From assembly GCA_012845835.1 (NCBI GenBank), contig JABAKD010000023.1, forward strand, positions 17,414,751 to 17,478,750: a stretch of 64,000 nucleotides of DNA, written 5' to 3'. Origin of the DNA: Undaria pinnatifida (taxonomy: Eukaryota > Sar > Phaeophyceae > Laminariales > Alariaceae). This document shows positions 43,501 to 49,000 of this stretch, piece after piece (the stretch's first letter is position 1; every line of letters begins with the position of its first letter). A program made the translations under genes and the position numbers. Below the pieces are notes generated by a model that saw only the letters and a program-made list of their open reading frames with translations, was not told the origin of the DNA and ran no database searches.

Positions 43501-46063
43501 CACCTCCTCAAAATACGTGAAGCTGCTTACGGAAAGACATACCACGTGCGGGGTTTCAACATAAGTAGGACCGACCGCGCGCCACTTGACGGCTGACAGC
43601 GCTGAATTAGAAACGCATCTTTAGGGTTTGTCTCTCCATATGATACGCCCATATATCGTGTCCTTGCGCAATCGCGCCCACCAGCGTGCAGCGCCAGCCT
43701 CACATGCGCCGGGGAGGGGTTCGACCCCGCTCACGCCGTCTCGGTCAAGCTCGTGCGAGCGGCGGTAAGCTGAGAAATATAATCCATGTACGGTATTTGC
43801 GCCGAGGTTGCGACGACGTACGGCTTTCAACCACATTCTCTACGTTAGATAATTGTTCTGTATGTGCAGAATAAGAACTTTATTTCCTGTACGTTGCGCT
43901 GTTGGACGTTTAAAAGGCAGTGATGCCCATGATATCGGGTAGTCCGCATGCAAGACAAAAAATGTCCTCTAACGACTATGAGCACACAATCAACGTTTTC
44001 GTAGGCACTTTAGTCCATGATCGCCCCTCCAGCGCAGCGGGAAAATCAATTCCTTCGCTGGCGATTCAACCCACGTGCTGCTGTAGTCGACTAGATTGTG
44101 GCTGTTTTAGGGGCCGACCGGCCAACGTTTGTTTCCAGATATACGTATGTTTTCTATGGATCTTCAGGCGACTTCCGGAAGTTGTGTACTGTAAGTCGAG
44201 CTAATTTTACATCCCCAGCGACTTCAAGTACAAACCACAACCCAACCTTAGCACTGACGCATTTCCTATTAGCGACCTCCACTTGCCGAAATATCTCGAT
44301 CATTGCGGGCGTATACAGAGCTCGGAGGGCGCAGCCTCTTGTACGCAACGCACTACGACGCATTGGACTACATAGTTATTCGCACACCATAAGGCCAATA
44401 TGCCATGCCATGCAAAGGCAGTAGAGAGGGCCAACACTGACGGCAAGGGGAACGAGGGGGGGGGAAGAGGGGGGACAAGCGTGACAACAGTTTTGATACC
44501 GCTATAAACTAGACTCAGAAAATAGTGGCAGATCGTGCACCAACGATCCCGCTCGACTATGATAGTAGATCACAAGGTGTGGTGTTTCTGCGTCGATTTA
44601 CTTCTTCTATTCTACATAATTTCATTTTTCTTTCTCCTGATTGTTTGTTTTAGTATGTTCTCTTTGGTATCCAGAACGTATGACATAGATTTGCTAGCTG
44701 ACACTTTGATTGCTAATCTCCACGTACTTGCGATTATATCCCGGGCTACTAGCTTATGCCCACATTACTCGGACTTTTGTTATAGAAATACCAATCAATA
44801 CGGATACCGGGTGTGCTACATGTATATAAAGAAAAAAAATAATGCGAAACGACACATGCTCACAGGTACGCCTGAAGAATGGCTCAGACTAATAGGACAA
44901 TTTATTTACATAGTCACCTGCCAACGAAATCAAAATCATTATCAATACACAAATCAGAGGCACCTGCGATCTGCGGCCTCCCGTCCGAGTCTCCACGGGC
45001 AAAACACGAAATACGAACGAACCCACAGCCCACGCGGACTTGACGGCTACCGACAGCATCGCCAAGGGTACAGCCAATACCGCCGGGTGTGGCACGCGGG
45101 GACGGTGTACGCCCACCTTCGGAAAAGAAACACGAAGAGGAGATCACGTCATGAAAAGGGTAGGCCGAACGACCTACGGACGGACGGATGGATGAACGGG
45201 GATTGCGACTTGCGCGGGGTATCAATCGGAGGGACGTGAGGGTGCTTAAACGACTTAGTACAATGCATCAGGTTTCCAGGCGGTCGTCTTTCCCAAAATG
45301 TAAGACCAACCACGCCTATCCTTGTCTATCATCGCAGCGGAGGGGATACCATCATGTGCGCATGAACAGGTGTTTTCTGCTTCAGGTTCCATGCATGTCC
45401 GGAAATCGTGTCAAAGCTGAGTGCAAGGGCTGCAACTGAGATGCGCATCATGACCGAATAGATCTGTATCGGAACCGGACATCCCGAAGGAAGACATTTC
45501 ACCGGCAGCGGACCAGCGGGGATTGCCATACTTGTACGCACGGGACTGAAGAAAATACGACGGCACCGTAATCCGACCAGTTTCTGTAAGTAGACTGCCA
45601 ACCACGTTTTACCGTTGCGAAATACGACTCCTCGAGGACCACGTTAGCCCTGACAGCAACAAAGCCACAACTTAACTGGAACATGCCCCTGAAAAGAGCA
45701 AAATTATCGCCAGTAATATAATATATATCGGACCCGCTTCACACGCCCATACAACCAATACAACACGCAGATCATATCGGCTGCGCCAATAATCGCCTAT
45801 AGTCGATTGAATCGATATCGTCCTCGGCAGCCGAACTACAAGCTTCGGCCTTCTGCACGTGCTTGATATACCCTGGGTACGTAAGTTGATCCCGACCGCC
45901 GCAATAAACACCTAGATCTTACCAGCAAGCTGTAGTCCATAACGCCGTGGACTGCGAGGAAATCAGCGTCTGCTGTGACATCCGCTAGCAGCCTCTCCTT
46001 ATAGCCGGCAGCCAAGCGTAGTTTACCATTGGTACTCTCCGCAAGATCCAGATCTTTCATCAC
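3921..46063 (-). CDS. phosphatidylinositol-phosphate kinase (PIP5K-like), 3' part, spliced
   Basis: Joined exons 46063-45923, 43054-42987 and 4050-3921 (minus strand) give 112 residues and a stop. They match the C-terminal third of the PIPK catalytic domain in order: a MKDLD segment, MDYSLLVG, YYVGIIDVLQ, the activation-loop region and ISAVPPQEY..RF. In this family the IID Asp is the metal-binding counterpart of DFG, and these enzymes phosphorylate phosphoinositides at membranes. The loop reads KVLERAAK. Its Glu aligns with the Glu that marks PI4P 5-kinases (type II enzymes have Ala), so PI4P 5-kinase activity is the better guess. Exon phases agree (0, then 2 completed by A). The N-terminal half (the Lys-containing nucleotide loop and DLKGS) was not found. 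Intron 42986-4051 is about 38.9 kb. No frameshift or stop interrupts the exons, so I read the gene as intact at this end. Confidence 0.8.
4241..4595. repeat. compound CAN trinucleotide microsatellite
   Basis: About 355 bp is made of CAC, CCA, CAG, CGA, CCG and finally CAA triplets. It moves from CACCAC through CCGCAAC and CGACCA hexamers to a pure (CAA)n end. The plus strand is nearly G-free in parts. All reading frames stay open here only because of the repeat. It lies about 190 bp inside the large intron, next to the last PIPK exon. Confidence 0.95.
4600..6050. other. intronic sequence without recognised features
   Basis: No motif-bearing ORF or repeat partner was recognised. The sequence is rich in CCACC and ACCCA strings up to about 5230 and contains the palindrome ggtaccggtacc near 5226. 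The remainder is ordinary. Confidence 0.4.
6050..6325. repeat. dispersed 270-bp repeat, copy 1
   Basis: This shares an ordered run of strings with 28205-28490: GCAAGCTGTGTGTGAT, then GCGTATTACTG, then ATATAGG.CGGC.ACTCCCC, then CAGGGTGATGTTCA, then TATAAAACCCGTTTTT, then GTCGTATGACCAGTGA. Both copies end against a G-rich run, so they share a boundary with G-tract repeats. Confidence 0.75.
6856..8184. mobile_element. 1.33-kb TIR element with TA target duplication
   Basis: The left end is GAGACATATAAAACT. The reverse complement of the right end is CTGGAGACACATAAAACT, giving an imperfect inverted repeat of about 15 bp. The element splits a repeat that is intact at 8790-8830 and 41540-41580 (CCCCAATATACATA). 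Here the halves read CCCCAATA and TATACATA, so TA is duplicated. A TA duplication points to Tc1/mariner- or Harbinger-like cut-and-paste elements. No transposase is seen, so it is non-autonomous. The first three bases of the left end appear to be lost. Confidence 0.7.
7024..7250. repeat. 55-bp tandem repeat inside the TIR element
   Basis: Four imperfect units are marked by GACGGCAAA/GACCGTAAA at 7050, 7105, 7159 and 7215, each followed by .TAC.TGGAA. Spacings are 54-56 bp. They contain CAGTGCGCTACTTT-like strings. Confidence 0.8.
9326..9500. repeat. dispersed 180-bp repeat after the G-tract array
   Basis: This matches 41890-42065: a G-rich lead, then TTTGAACTTGAAGACCATA-like sequence, GA.TTGGAG, GGAAAGGTA, GATATCACC and GGGGCG.GGGGGAGGG. 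In both places it follows the G-tract monomers, so it may be part of a larger composite repeat. Confidence 0.7.
9867..10302 (-). pseudogene. LINE C-terminal region (copy 1)
   Basis: Two overlapping minus-strand frames (10302-10078 and 10091-9867) carry RMPAIADRAVWEKVTKRRAG, then LRFRVGNLDLPERRK and a CPCGTTIE knuckle-like motif. The same order occurs in copy 2 (29081-28878) and continues in the 3' scrap at 40931-40713 (ILGDRWWPQTAKQDGD, RPNVGGVSIG). This is the region after RT in this family. It is no longer one frame. Confidence 0.7.
10340..11426 (-). pseudogene. LINE reverse transcriptase, inactivated (copy 1)
   Basis: Minus-strand pieces carry classic non-LTR RT blocks: ADPGKYRGIALVST, then ISEGQAGFRPNRSC (11426-11160), then GVAQECTLSPNLLKVYIND (11121-10888), then LMFADAIAGISETPE near 10890-10840, then VVPKLEYAGEAWE (10579-10340). 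In active enzymes the last motif but one reads FADD. Here the second catalytic Asp is Ala (GCT). Together with the frameshifts between pieces, this copy cannot encode active RT. Confidence 0.85.
12097..12429 (-). pseudogene. LINE endonuclease C-terminal part (copy 1)
   Basis: The 110-codon minus-strand frame starts MLENRKNKETEIHVCAAG and continues GSTDHGLIWTE, then a basic region. S-DH followed by a hydrophobic stretch is the conserved end of the APE-like endonuclease domain in LINEs, where the His is catalytic. The rest of the domain upstream (12.4-13.2 kb) is frame-broken. Copy 2 has the matching STDHCLIWTE at 34082-33846. Confidence 0.7.
13263..13722 (-). pseudogene. LINE 5' open frame fragment (copy 1)
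   Basis: The minus-strand frame 13682-13263 (139 codons) and an overlapping frame 13722-13492 carry WQRIETEKVSAWVRRLGWRV and AEQTDIYKARNRSGKTL. Copy 2 keeps the same sequence in 34929-34681 (VAAWVRRLGWRV, AEQTDIYKARNRSG). It lies upstream of the endonuclease, where a first ORF is expected. I recognise no domain in it. A coiled coil or RNA-binding role would be a guess. Confidence 0.6.
14651..15030. repeat. degenerate 60-bp repeats next to LINE copy 1
   Basis: Units of about 58-62 bp resemble TGTCTAAATCTGGTTTGTGTTTTGGTATGG, then GGAAAATAACTGGTTAG, then TTGAGTTATTTCA. The same units follow LINE copy 2 (37400-37700), form an array at 40040-40580, and occur singly near 17460-17660 and 19550-19730. 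On the minus strand they lie at the LINE 5' end. Confidence 0.65.
15031..15612. other. no gene or repeat recognised
   Basis: Ordinary sequence between the 60-bp repeats and the hAT-like element. I see no motif-bearing frame. Confidence 0.4.
15613..15620. other. left 8-bp target site duplication of hAT-like element A
   Basis: GAAATCAC directly precedes CTGGG. It is identical to 17316-17323 after the right end. Confidence 0.85.
15621..17315. mobile_element. hAT-like non-autonomous element A with GGGTC-repeat ends
   Basis: The left end is CTGGGTTTTTCACGGGTC. The reverse complement of the right end is CAGGGCTTTTCACGGGTC. The direct flanks are exact 8-bp duplications: GAAATCAC at 15613-15620 and again at 17316-17323. 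An 8-bp duplication with CAGGG-type ends is typical of the hAT superfamily. Both ends run inward into arrays of ACCCGACCCGACCCGCGAGATTTT-like minisatellite (about 15655-15880 and 17005-17300) in opposite orientation. No transposase is found inside, so the element would depend on another copy. Element B at 60991-61912 is a shorter relative in the opposite orientation. Confidence 0.85.
16201..16690. repeat. 245-bp tandem duplication inside hAT-like element A
   Basis: GTGCA.TCTCC.G.CCCGGCAAGCAGCC starts at 16201 and 16446. Both units continue through GTCTGTCAGCAGGGGCTGCG, a CTG-rich run and TTTTTACGTT.GGTCAC. Element B lacks this block, which explains much of the size difference between the two. 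Confidence 0.85.
17316..17323. other. right 8-bp target site duplication of hAT-like element A
   Basis: GAAATCAC directly follows CCCTG at 17311-17315. It is identical to 15613-15620. Confidence 0.85.
17324..18082. other. no gene seen; short 60-bp repeat units
   Basis: The 17460-17660 part holds two or three units of the LINE-adjacent 60-bp repeat (TCCAAATCTGGTTGGTATTTTGG and similar). The rest is ordinary, with a CACACA/CATACA-rich run near 17940-18000. Confidence 0.45.
18083..19170. repeat. 547-bp tandem duplication
   Basis: Two units of about 547 bp (for example GTTGACCATT at 18372 and 18919) start near CAATCCCGGTCTCCTCCAGCAG and end in a CTGCTG-rich tract. They are over 90% alike by eye. 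A stretch translating as PRSQGDPAPVAR and CPRKPTKRCGSVHSFLLG is kept in both, but the flanking frame differs between the copies and I recognise no family. Recent segmental duplication is the simplest reading. Confidence 0.85.
19171..19849. other. no gene seen
   Basis: Ordinary sequence with one or two degenerate 60-bp LINE-adjacent units at about 19550-19730 and a G-run near 19770. No supported gene. Confidence 0.4.
19850..21020. repeat. interspersed 200-bp CAGCACGGCA-rich repeat units
   Basis: Units at about 19850-20060, 20060-20250, 20680-20890 and 20890-21020 share a GTACCTGGTA/TGATACTT lead, then GTACCAAA, then a run of GCACAGCAC/GGCACAGCAC. They then share GCTGCGCTGCTGAGCTGTAGCTGAGCT and, in most copies, a tail with AACAATGTA.TACGT. 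A related stretch in inverse sense occurs in element X (2045-2170, 30540-30650). The 20260-20670 gap between units holds nothing recognised except A-rich runs near 20560-20640. Confidence 0.7.
21031..21148. repeat. (ATTAGT)n hexanucleotide microsatellite
   Basis: About 118 bp of the 6-bp unit, nearly perfect from 21058 to 21129, with decay on both sides. It directly abuts the 200-bp GCACAG repeat block. Confidence 0.95.
21150..22020. other. no gene seen
   Basis: I find no motif-bearing frame or repeat partner. There is a short CACCTACCAC triplication near 21230-21255. Confidence 0.4.
22020..22560. repeat. 213-bp tandem repeat, two and a half units
   Basis: ATATTACAAGT.CCAACAACGCAGC starts at 22241 and 22454. 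Each is followed by ATGAGTATTGACCCGAAATTC and preceded by a GGAGAAAAACAAAAT/CCACCAACCAT box. A third, partial copy of that box lies near 22030-22070. Confidence 0.8.
22690..22800. repeat. isolated partial unit of the 218-bp satellite
   Basis: CCGGCCAATCAACGATCAG, TTTCCACACCGTGCGGGG, CTATCGATCCGGG and a TTGTTGGAATAGATG-like end match one part of the 23.7-25.2 kb satellite, about 1 kb away from it. Confidence 0.7.
22801..23690. other. no gene seen
   Basis: Minus-strand frames of 86 and 94 codons (23412-23152 and 23486-23202) show no family motif. They overlap in different frames, so I do not call them. Confidence 0.35.
23690..25170. repeat. 218-bp satellite array, about seven units
   Basis: The box CCAATCAGCAATCAG recurs at 23821, 24036, 24251, 24477, 24696, 24911 and 25126, a mean spacing of about 218 bp. 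Each unit continues GTTTCCACACCGTGCGGGG, GGTATCGACC, CCCCGGGTTGTTGGA, ATGTATGGA and GGGGATGGGA..TTATCC, then CCTCGACGTTGTCC and CTCTATGAGCCC. The units have diverged from each other. No coding role is visible. Confidence 0.9.
25545..25615 (-). other. tRNA-like fragment (B-box/T-arm)
   Basis: On the minus strand the run CCTAGTAACGACAAAGTCG then TAGGTTCAATTCTCACC resembles the anticodon-arm to T-arm part of a tRNA, with an RNA polymerase III B-box (GGTTCAANTC). A matching D-arm/A-box and acceptor stem are not seen. It is at best a tRNA relic or a piece of a tRNA-derived SINE. Confidence 0.3.
25715..25940. repeat. dispersed 230-bp module, copy 1 of 3
   Basis: The order CAAATATGT.GGCGCTT, GAGCGGCCGAAG.CTCCGATT, GACCAGG.TT, GAGCTGA.GTCCACCTCTC, then GCTGTT.CCTGCACGTGC, CTCGCTTCGGGTCGTGGTG and TTCCGAAATGTCAAG is repeated at 60115-60360 and, more diverged, at 62880-63115. 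Each copy borders the GTACCGG/CTG-rich repeats. Confidence 0.75.
28040..28200. repeat. dispersed 150-bp repeat, partner at 62040-62180
   Basis: The two copies share GCACAGCCTCGATTT, ATA..AATA.TACATGT, TCCTCGA/TTCTCGAC, ATGCGCGGAG and CGGCAGCCCGCCGCGG.AAGCCCC. The second part contains a compact GC-rich inverted motif (GGCAGCCCGCCGCGGCGAAG). Confidence 0.7.
28205..28490. repeat. dispersed 270-bp repeat, copy 2
   Basis: Partner of 6050-6325 (see there). It ends at a G-rich stretch (28485-28540) that directly precedes the LINE copy 2 3' end. Confidence 0.75.
28878..29081 (-). pseudogene. LINE C-terminal region (copy 2)
   Basis: A 67-codon frame with IKMKTYLHGPMDY and LELRFHVGNLDLPQRR, matching 10091-9867 of copy 1. 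The 3' end continues to about 28545 with the complement of ACATTTGGGCGCTCA, shared by all three copies. Confidence 0.7.
29389..31982. mobile_element. unclassified dispersed element X, copy 2, inserted in LINE copy 2
   Basis: About 2.6 kb interrupts the LINE. The left LINE flank ends near ATACCGTA and the right resumes ATTACTCGTC, while intact copy 1 reads ATGCTGTATTACTCGTC at 10381-10397. Near the 5' end a hairpin pairs GCAAGCGAATGA (29403-29414) with TCATTCGCGTTGC (29418-29430). The 3' end has the CTCCAAGCTGAAGCCTGGAG hairpin. It is collinear with 476-3478 but lacks the 1253-1625 insertion and has one, not two, 166-bp units. No coding region is recognised. Confidence 0.7.
32182..32721 (-). 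pseudogene. LINE reverse transcriptase, palm region, inactivated (copy 2)
   Basis: This 179-codon frame carries GVAQRYTLSPYLFKVHIDDM, then GLPFADKFVGIPETPEGLQ, then WRVTANVKN and IVDQYMYLGVEISKDCSWD. These are RT blocks in the right order. The catalytic FADD motif reads FADK here, a different substitution from copy 1 (FADA). The upstream finger blocks are frame-shifted around 32800-33000. Confidence 0.85.
33846..35089 (-). pseudogene. LINE 5' ORF and endonuclease part (copy 2)
   Basis: The frame 34082-33846 holds GSTDHCLIWTE, the end of the APE-like endonuclease with its conserved DH. Frames 34929-34681 and 35089-34898 match the first-ORF-like region of copy 1 (AAWVRRLGWRV, AEQTDIYKARNRSG, SPERHDGNRVQEEVQR). 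Many shifts separate them, and a run of C (34498-34510) lies within. Confidence 0.7.
35155..35375. repeat. 107-bp tandem duplication near the Helitron-like 5' end
   Basis: AATAGTTTGCACG.GCG, CTTGATTT.AGTGTGGGATC and GCAGACCACCACGGAGC occur twice (the last at 35239 and 35346), giving a period of 107 bp. An ACACAGC-rich run follows to about 35470. Confidence 0.85.
35606..36254 (+). pseudogene. PIF1-type helicase C-terminal part, broken
   Basis: The first piece (35606-35881) encodes LERDLYLAKGAKDMLTKNLY, VGLVNGIRGQVVEL and YVVVKF, typical of the end of PIF1/Helitron helicases. The second piece (35889-36254) encodes LPLRLCWAITTHKSQGQTLE (motif V) and GLTFVWLSGAKRLADLMVEP (motif VI). Between them an exact 10-bp tandem duplication (AAAAGATATA, 35861-35880) shifts the frame and a TAA stands at 35886. 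In motif VI the usual Arg of LSR is Gly. The walker motifs are absent. The gene is dead. A stop ends it at 36252-36254, about 120 bp before the hairpin. Confidence 0.85.
36375..36402 (+). other. 3' subterminal hairpin of the Helitron-like element
   Basis: TAGCTGTCGCT (36375-36385) pairs perfectly with AGCGACAGCTA (36392-36402) around a CGTTTT loop. It ends 10 nt before the element boundary, the usual spacing of Helitron 3' hairpins. Confidence 0.75.
37400..37700. repeat. 60-bp repeats at LINE copy 2 5' end
   Basis: About five units (TGTCTAAATCTG.TTTTTG, TTGGTATGG, TTAGTTGAGTTATTTCATG) continue the similarity beyond the LINE, as at 14651-15030. Confidence 0.65.
37723..37875. repeat. 74-bp tandem duplication
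   Basis: TCACAGC.TGTTG.TGGCTCG.TTTGGCGAGA followed by ATCG.GAGACGT.TGT occurs twice, 74 bp apart (37727 and 37801). Confidence 0.75.
37838..38160 (-). pseudogene. possible LTR-retrotransposon protease/gag-pol relic
   Basis: The minus-strand frame reads WVLNDPILQEYKRSIDRMVL, then LWTPVELNVHGRNISLHA. The pattern of a hydrophobic LND/LGD-P-L-Y-SID followed by a PV-LNV-G segment recalls the end of retropepsin-like domains in Ty3-type elements. No active-site DTG, RT or LTR is seen nearby. This is a weak resemblance. It could be a chance frame. Confidence 0.25.
38161..39280. other. no gene assigned
   Basis: A 244-codon plus-strand frame (37734-38468) runs through the 74-bp duplication and a T-rich tract. 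Its Phe/Leu/Ser-rich translation has no recognised motif and probably reflects composition. Nothing else is supported. Confidence 0.35.
39285..39700. repeat. duplicated 95-bp segment, 318 bp apart
   Basis: CAGAAGTCTA.GG followed by CAGACACCCACAGCAGTCGC, then AGAG.AGAGCAGCGACAG, occurs at about 39299-39385 and 39614-39692. Confidence 0.75.
39750..39990. repeat. 137-bp tandem duplication with G/C homopolymers
   Basis: GTTGGCACG.CAGC.GAACAGTGCTT.ATGCAA, then TAG.AGTGTCGGGGG, a C-run and CCGGG.CCT.GTCAG.GTGCGTTG occurs twice. The G9/C10-type runs face each other and can form a strong stem. Confidence 0.75.
40040..40580. repeat. array of about nine degenerate 60-bp units
   Basis: The longest run of the LINE-adjacent repeat: GTGTTTTGGTATGG, AAAATAACTGGTTAG, GAGTTGTTCCATGTCTAAATC.GG. 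Spacing varies from 55 to 65 bp. Confidence 0.7.
40670..40995 (-). pseudogene. LINE 3' end fragment (copy 3)
   Basis: The minus-strand frame 40931-40713 reads RKLDICDMEEFSRLG, ILGDRWWPQTAKQDGDRIS and RPNVGGVSIGSRNGAPL, the C-terminal tail of the same LINE family. It is truncated to its 3' end, as LINE insertions often are, or was cut by the 41007 array. Confidence 0.75.
41007..41800. repeat. second array of G-tract monomers
   Basis: The monomer starts with a run of 29 G (41007-41035) and a second, truncated monomer with 16 G (41641-41656), 634 bp apart. Both have the same internal boxes as 6333-9325. The CCCCAATATACATA junction at 41545 is the intact version of the site used by the 6856-8184 insertion. 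Confidence 0.85.
41890..42065. repeat. dispersed 180-bp repeat, copy 2
   Basis: Partner of 9326-9500: TTGAACTTGAAGACCATAC, ATGAGTTGGAGTTACCGCA, GAAAGGTAGAG and ATATCACC. It is flanked by G-runs, as in copy 1. Confidence 0.7.
42070..42980. other. end of the large intron's repeat zone; no feature recognised
   Basis: From about 42.2 kb the dispersed repeats stop and the sequence becomes low-copy within this window. A 96-codon plus-strand frame (42485-42775) has no recognised motif and is not called. Confidence 0.4.
42987..43054 (-). CDS. PIPK exon with YYVGIIDVLQ motif
   Basis: This 68-bp exon follows an acceptor CCCTAG that is preceded by a pyrimidine-rich run (cttccttccgccttccttttt). It encodes VGVYPGREPG then VVYYVGIIDVLQ and ends CAA AG before the donor GTGAGA. 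VG at its start completes the MDYSLLVG motif of the previous exon. IID is the conserved metal-binding motif of PIPKs. It is too short and too shifted to stand out as an open frame. Its phase-2 end needs one more base, which the exon at 4050 supplies. Confidence 0.85.
43055..45922 (-). other. PIPK intron, 2.87 kb
   Basis: This lies between donor GTAAGA (45922) and acceptor TAG (43055), phase 0. It is largely free of the dispersed repeats that fill the neighbouring intron. Its longest open frames (a 234-codon plus-strand frame near 44535-45239 and several minus-strand frames) show no family motif and are not called as genes. Confidence 0.65.
45923..46063 (-). CDS. PIPK exon with MDYSLL motif
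   Basis: This exon has 141 bp (47 codons) and begins in frame after a CAG acceptor. It encodes VMKDLDLAESTNGKLRLA near the start and HGVMDYSLL at the end, where CTG is followed directly by the donor GTAAGA. KDLD, the following KLRL, and MDYSLLV are diagnostic of the PIPK fold. The acceptor's pyrimidine tract is weak, so the 5' boundary is less sure than the 3' one. The exon ends in phase 0, which fits the GTT start of the exon at 43054. Confidence 0.85.
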
Positions 46064-49000
46064 CTGCCATTGTACCCCCAACAAATGAGGTCGACAGTCG
46101 ACACAACAAAATCGAGATATTCGTCATGCAAGATTATTCTCAATTTGTTAACAGCATCGATAATATGAGGCGGATCAAGTTAATGGTACGACACCCATAC
46201 ACTCTTTGGCGTGCTTGCGGATTGGCACTCCAACTATCTGCCAGCGCGTAGGCGTACAAGAGATAGACTGTCTGTAAGAAAACCAAACCGACGTTATAAA
46301 CAACGGTTTCGATACTCAATGTAGGATAGCTCGATGAAAGGTGAAGGTCCCCTCGCGCAGACGAAGAGGAAATATGCCACTCGATGCAACGGGTTTACTT
46401 AGCAGAGAAAAAATAAGTGGCGATGTTTCGTCCAGGCCATGCCCACCACGGAAAGGAGAAAACGCACGAAAAATATTTGTTTAGCAGCTACTCTGCTACA
46501 AATGTTCCACCCGAATGTTGATTGCATACGTTCATTTTTGGATGCAACGTCTGTCGCGTAAAAAGCCACACCTGAGTTCACCAAGAGATGGGGGGGGTTC
46601 TGCCTCATAAAACGCAATTATCATACATGGGGCCTAAACCGGCTCAAGTTCCAGCTTCTATGTTTAGTCGTAAAAAAGAGACAAACACAAATTTCAGCAA
46701 GGACGAATACATCTTATAGTCATCAATAAGCGGTGGCGATTTGAAGGACCAGACGTGCTTCGAAAAGAGAGGAGCCATGGAACCCCTCCAACAAAATAAG
46801 TACTAAAAGTAGTTGTGTTCGTAGCGAAGGAAACGTCTGTCGAAATGTTAACACGCGCGATCGAGGGAGCCACGAGGTCGATCGACCTAGTGACGGCGCG
46901 GCCGACGACACAGGAGCCACCGACGGTTGCCGAAAACATGTCGAAACACGGCATTGAATACGACCCCTGCCGGGACTGTTGCCGCGCGCGCGGTTTCGAG
47001 GCGATGCACCGCCGGCGAACGCCGCTACCGCGAACTGGGCTCATTTCGTCGGATTTTGCGGAGATGCCAGCTGCCGGGGGAGACATTTGTTCATGCGGTT
47101 GTTGGTAGGAGCATTCCGCCTGGATCATTCGTAAGATTCGAGATAGCAACAGCCGTGTATTTGGAAAGAATTCCGGTCAACTCGTTGCGAAGACATGCTA
47201 GTGGTACGGGTTGATACGAGATCTGGAGAGTGCGCCCAACCGGTCTCGGCACTTCGTATTTTAAACTCTTAGAGCAAACGTATCCGAGCCCAGCACGCTG
47301 ACGGACTGTGCTGCTCAGCTGCTGCATGCAGTCTATGATACGAGTGTGTAACCAAGGAGACGAACGAGCCGAGTGCGCTTCTCTCGGTCTCTAGGCCCAA
47401 GCCAGCGCCAGCTGCCGTAGTCTGGCGGCGGAGAAAACCGCCGACCGCCGACTGCTCGTCAGGCGCGATACAACGTCGCTGTGCCCCCATCCAACTCATC
47501 GATCGATGCTGCTGCGCGCTGCGCGGATAACATCTTGGATTTAGAGACATGCCATTTTTCCATTTGAAAACCTGACGAAAGTTGTCGAATCGTGGCTTAA
47601 ACTCTGCTACAAGTAGTCTGTGATACGAGTACGTTTCCACGGAAAGGCTAGAGCCGAGTGCACTTCTCTTGGTCTCTAGGTCCGATCCCGCGCCAACCGA
47701 TTGCAGTCTGGCCACGGAGAGACGTACTGTAATTGAGTGCCTTCCGTAGAAGGATGGTTTATAGAATCGACGTGAAACCATGTCATGGTTGAGGTGACAT
47801 CACGTTATATTAGATGTCACATTCACGTCAAGGCCATCATAGATGGGCGATTATGTAGGTGACGATAATGGGACAAGCAGGACGCCCCTCATCTCCCTAC
47901 CCTGCGCTACCCTGCATTACCCTGCCCATCCTACTTAGCCCAGTTATGTCTATATTTGGTATTCTATGTAGGGAAATAATGCATAAAAGCCTTGAGTCTA
48001 TCCAGCGAGCCATGAGGAGAGACCAACCAAAGACACCGGAACACACAAGGGGCACGCTTCCCAACACCGACCAACCACGCATCCCCCACCCAGAGTACCA
48101 TCACATTTGGCGTCATCAGGCAGTGAACGTGTCGACCTTGAGCTTGCGCGACCTCCTTCCCGGTGCTCTTTTCTCCCCAAGGCAAGCTCTTTTGGCCTTG
48201 CATCGCTTGCATTTTTACTTTTTTTCCGTTTTTTTTTTGCGTGTAGTTTTTGTTTGGTTACGCCTTTTGCCTTTTAACATACTTTCTTCCTCCCAGTAGC
48301 GAGCTTGGTTATCCTTTTGTCTTCTATCCGTTAAACCACGGGCCCTTTCGGGCCTCTGCTTGGGGGCCGACATTTTGAGTCTGCAGCTACCACGGCTTTG
48401 CGGCGGCAGCGTTTCGATGTATTGTCTCCCCGTGCTCTCTATTCGTGGGACACTACTATGACAATCGCAAAAAGTAAGTGCTCCCCTAAATTTTTTTTGG
48501 TCCTATGTATTTATTTCTCCTTACCTCTTCTTTTCTAACTCCGAAAGCATTCCTAGTCTAATTCCATATGGTTCGTGCCCATGTTCGAAAGCATTCCTAG
48601 TCGAATTCCATATGGTTTGTGCCCATGTTGGGAGTGCGGTGCTTAAAGGGTTATGTCCCTTAGAATACCCCGGGAGTTTAATACCATCTTGTGGGCAATT
48701 TCGCGGTTGGAACCCTGTGAGCTATTTGCACTCGAGTAATTCGAGTGGCCGGCTCCATTGCACCGTACCTCACTTCTGTAGCATGTCGCCACGGAATAGG
48801 GGTACATGCCTACCCCCCCCCCCCCCCCCAGTACGAGTTGCGCATTCCGGGTGAATGCGATAACTTGCCCTTGTTCTCTCCTACTTTTGGTCATACCGTC
48901 GCATTTCTGCTAATAATCTACTATTGACAGTGCGTGACTATAATATTGGTATCCTCGTGCTACAAGAAAGTACGATCGTAGCCATATTACCCTGGCCTAC

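Noticed and set aside
44535-45239. 234-codon plus-strand frame inside the PIPK intron
   Set aside because: No domain, motif or codon pattern supports it. It lies antisense within an intron.
46064-46300. Minus-strand YALADSW, resembling the PIPK YDLKGS motif
   Set aside because: Key residues (Asp, Lys, Gly) are all different and no matching donor is in phase. Chance similarity is likely.
46399-46617. Minus-strand MRQNPPHLLV followed by a GT, resembling the PIPK NP-LL motif
   Set aside because: The frame has stops just upstream, no convincing acceptor, and the residues after it do not continue as a PIPK. Too short to support an exon.
47269-47781. Minus-strand 170-codon frame with SFYGRHSITV, resembling the PIPK FYG-H-V motif
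   Set aside because: The frame contains an internal duplicated segment and lacks neighbouring PIPK motifs. Not supported as an exon.
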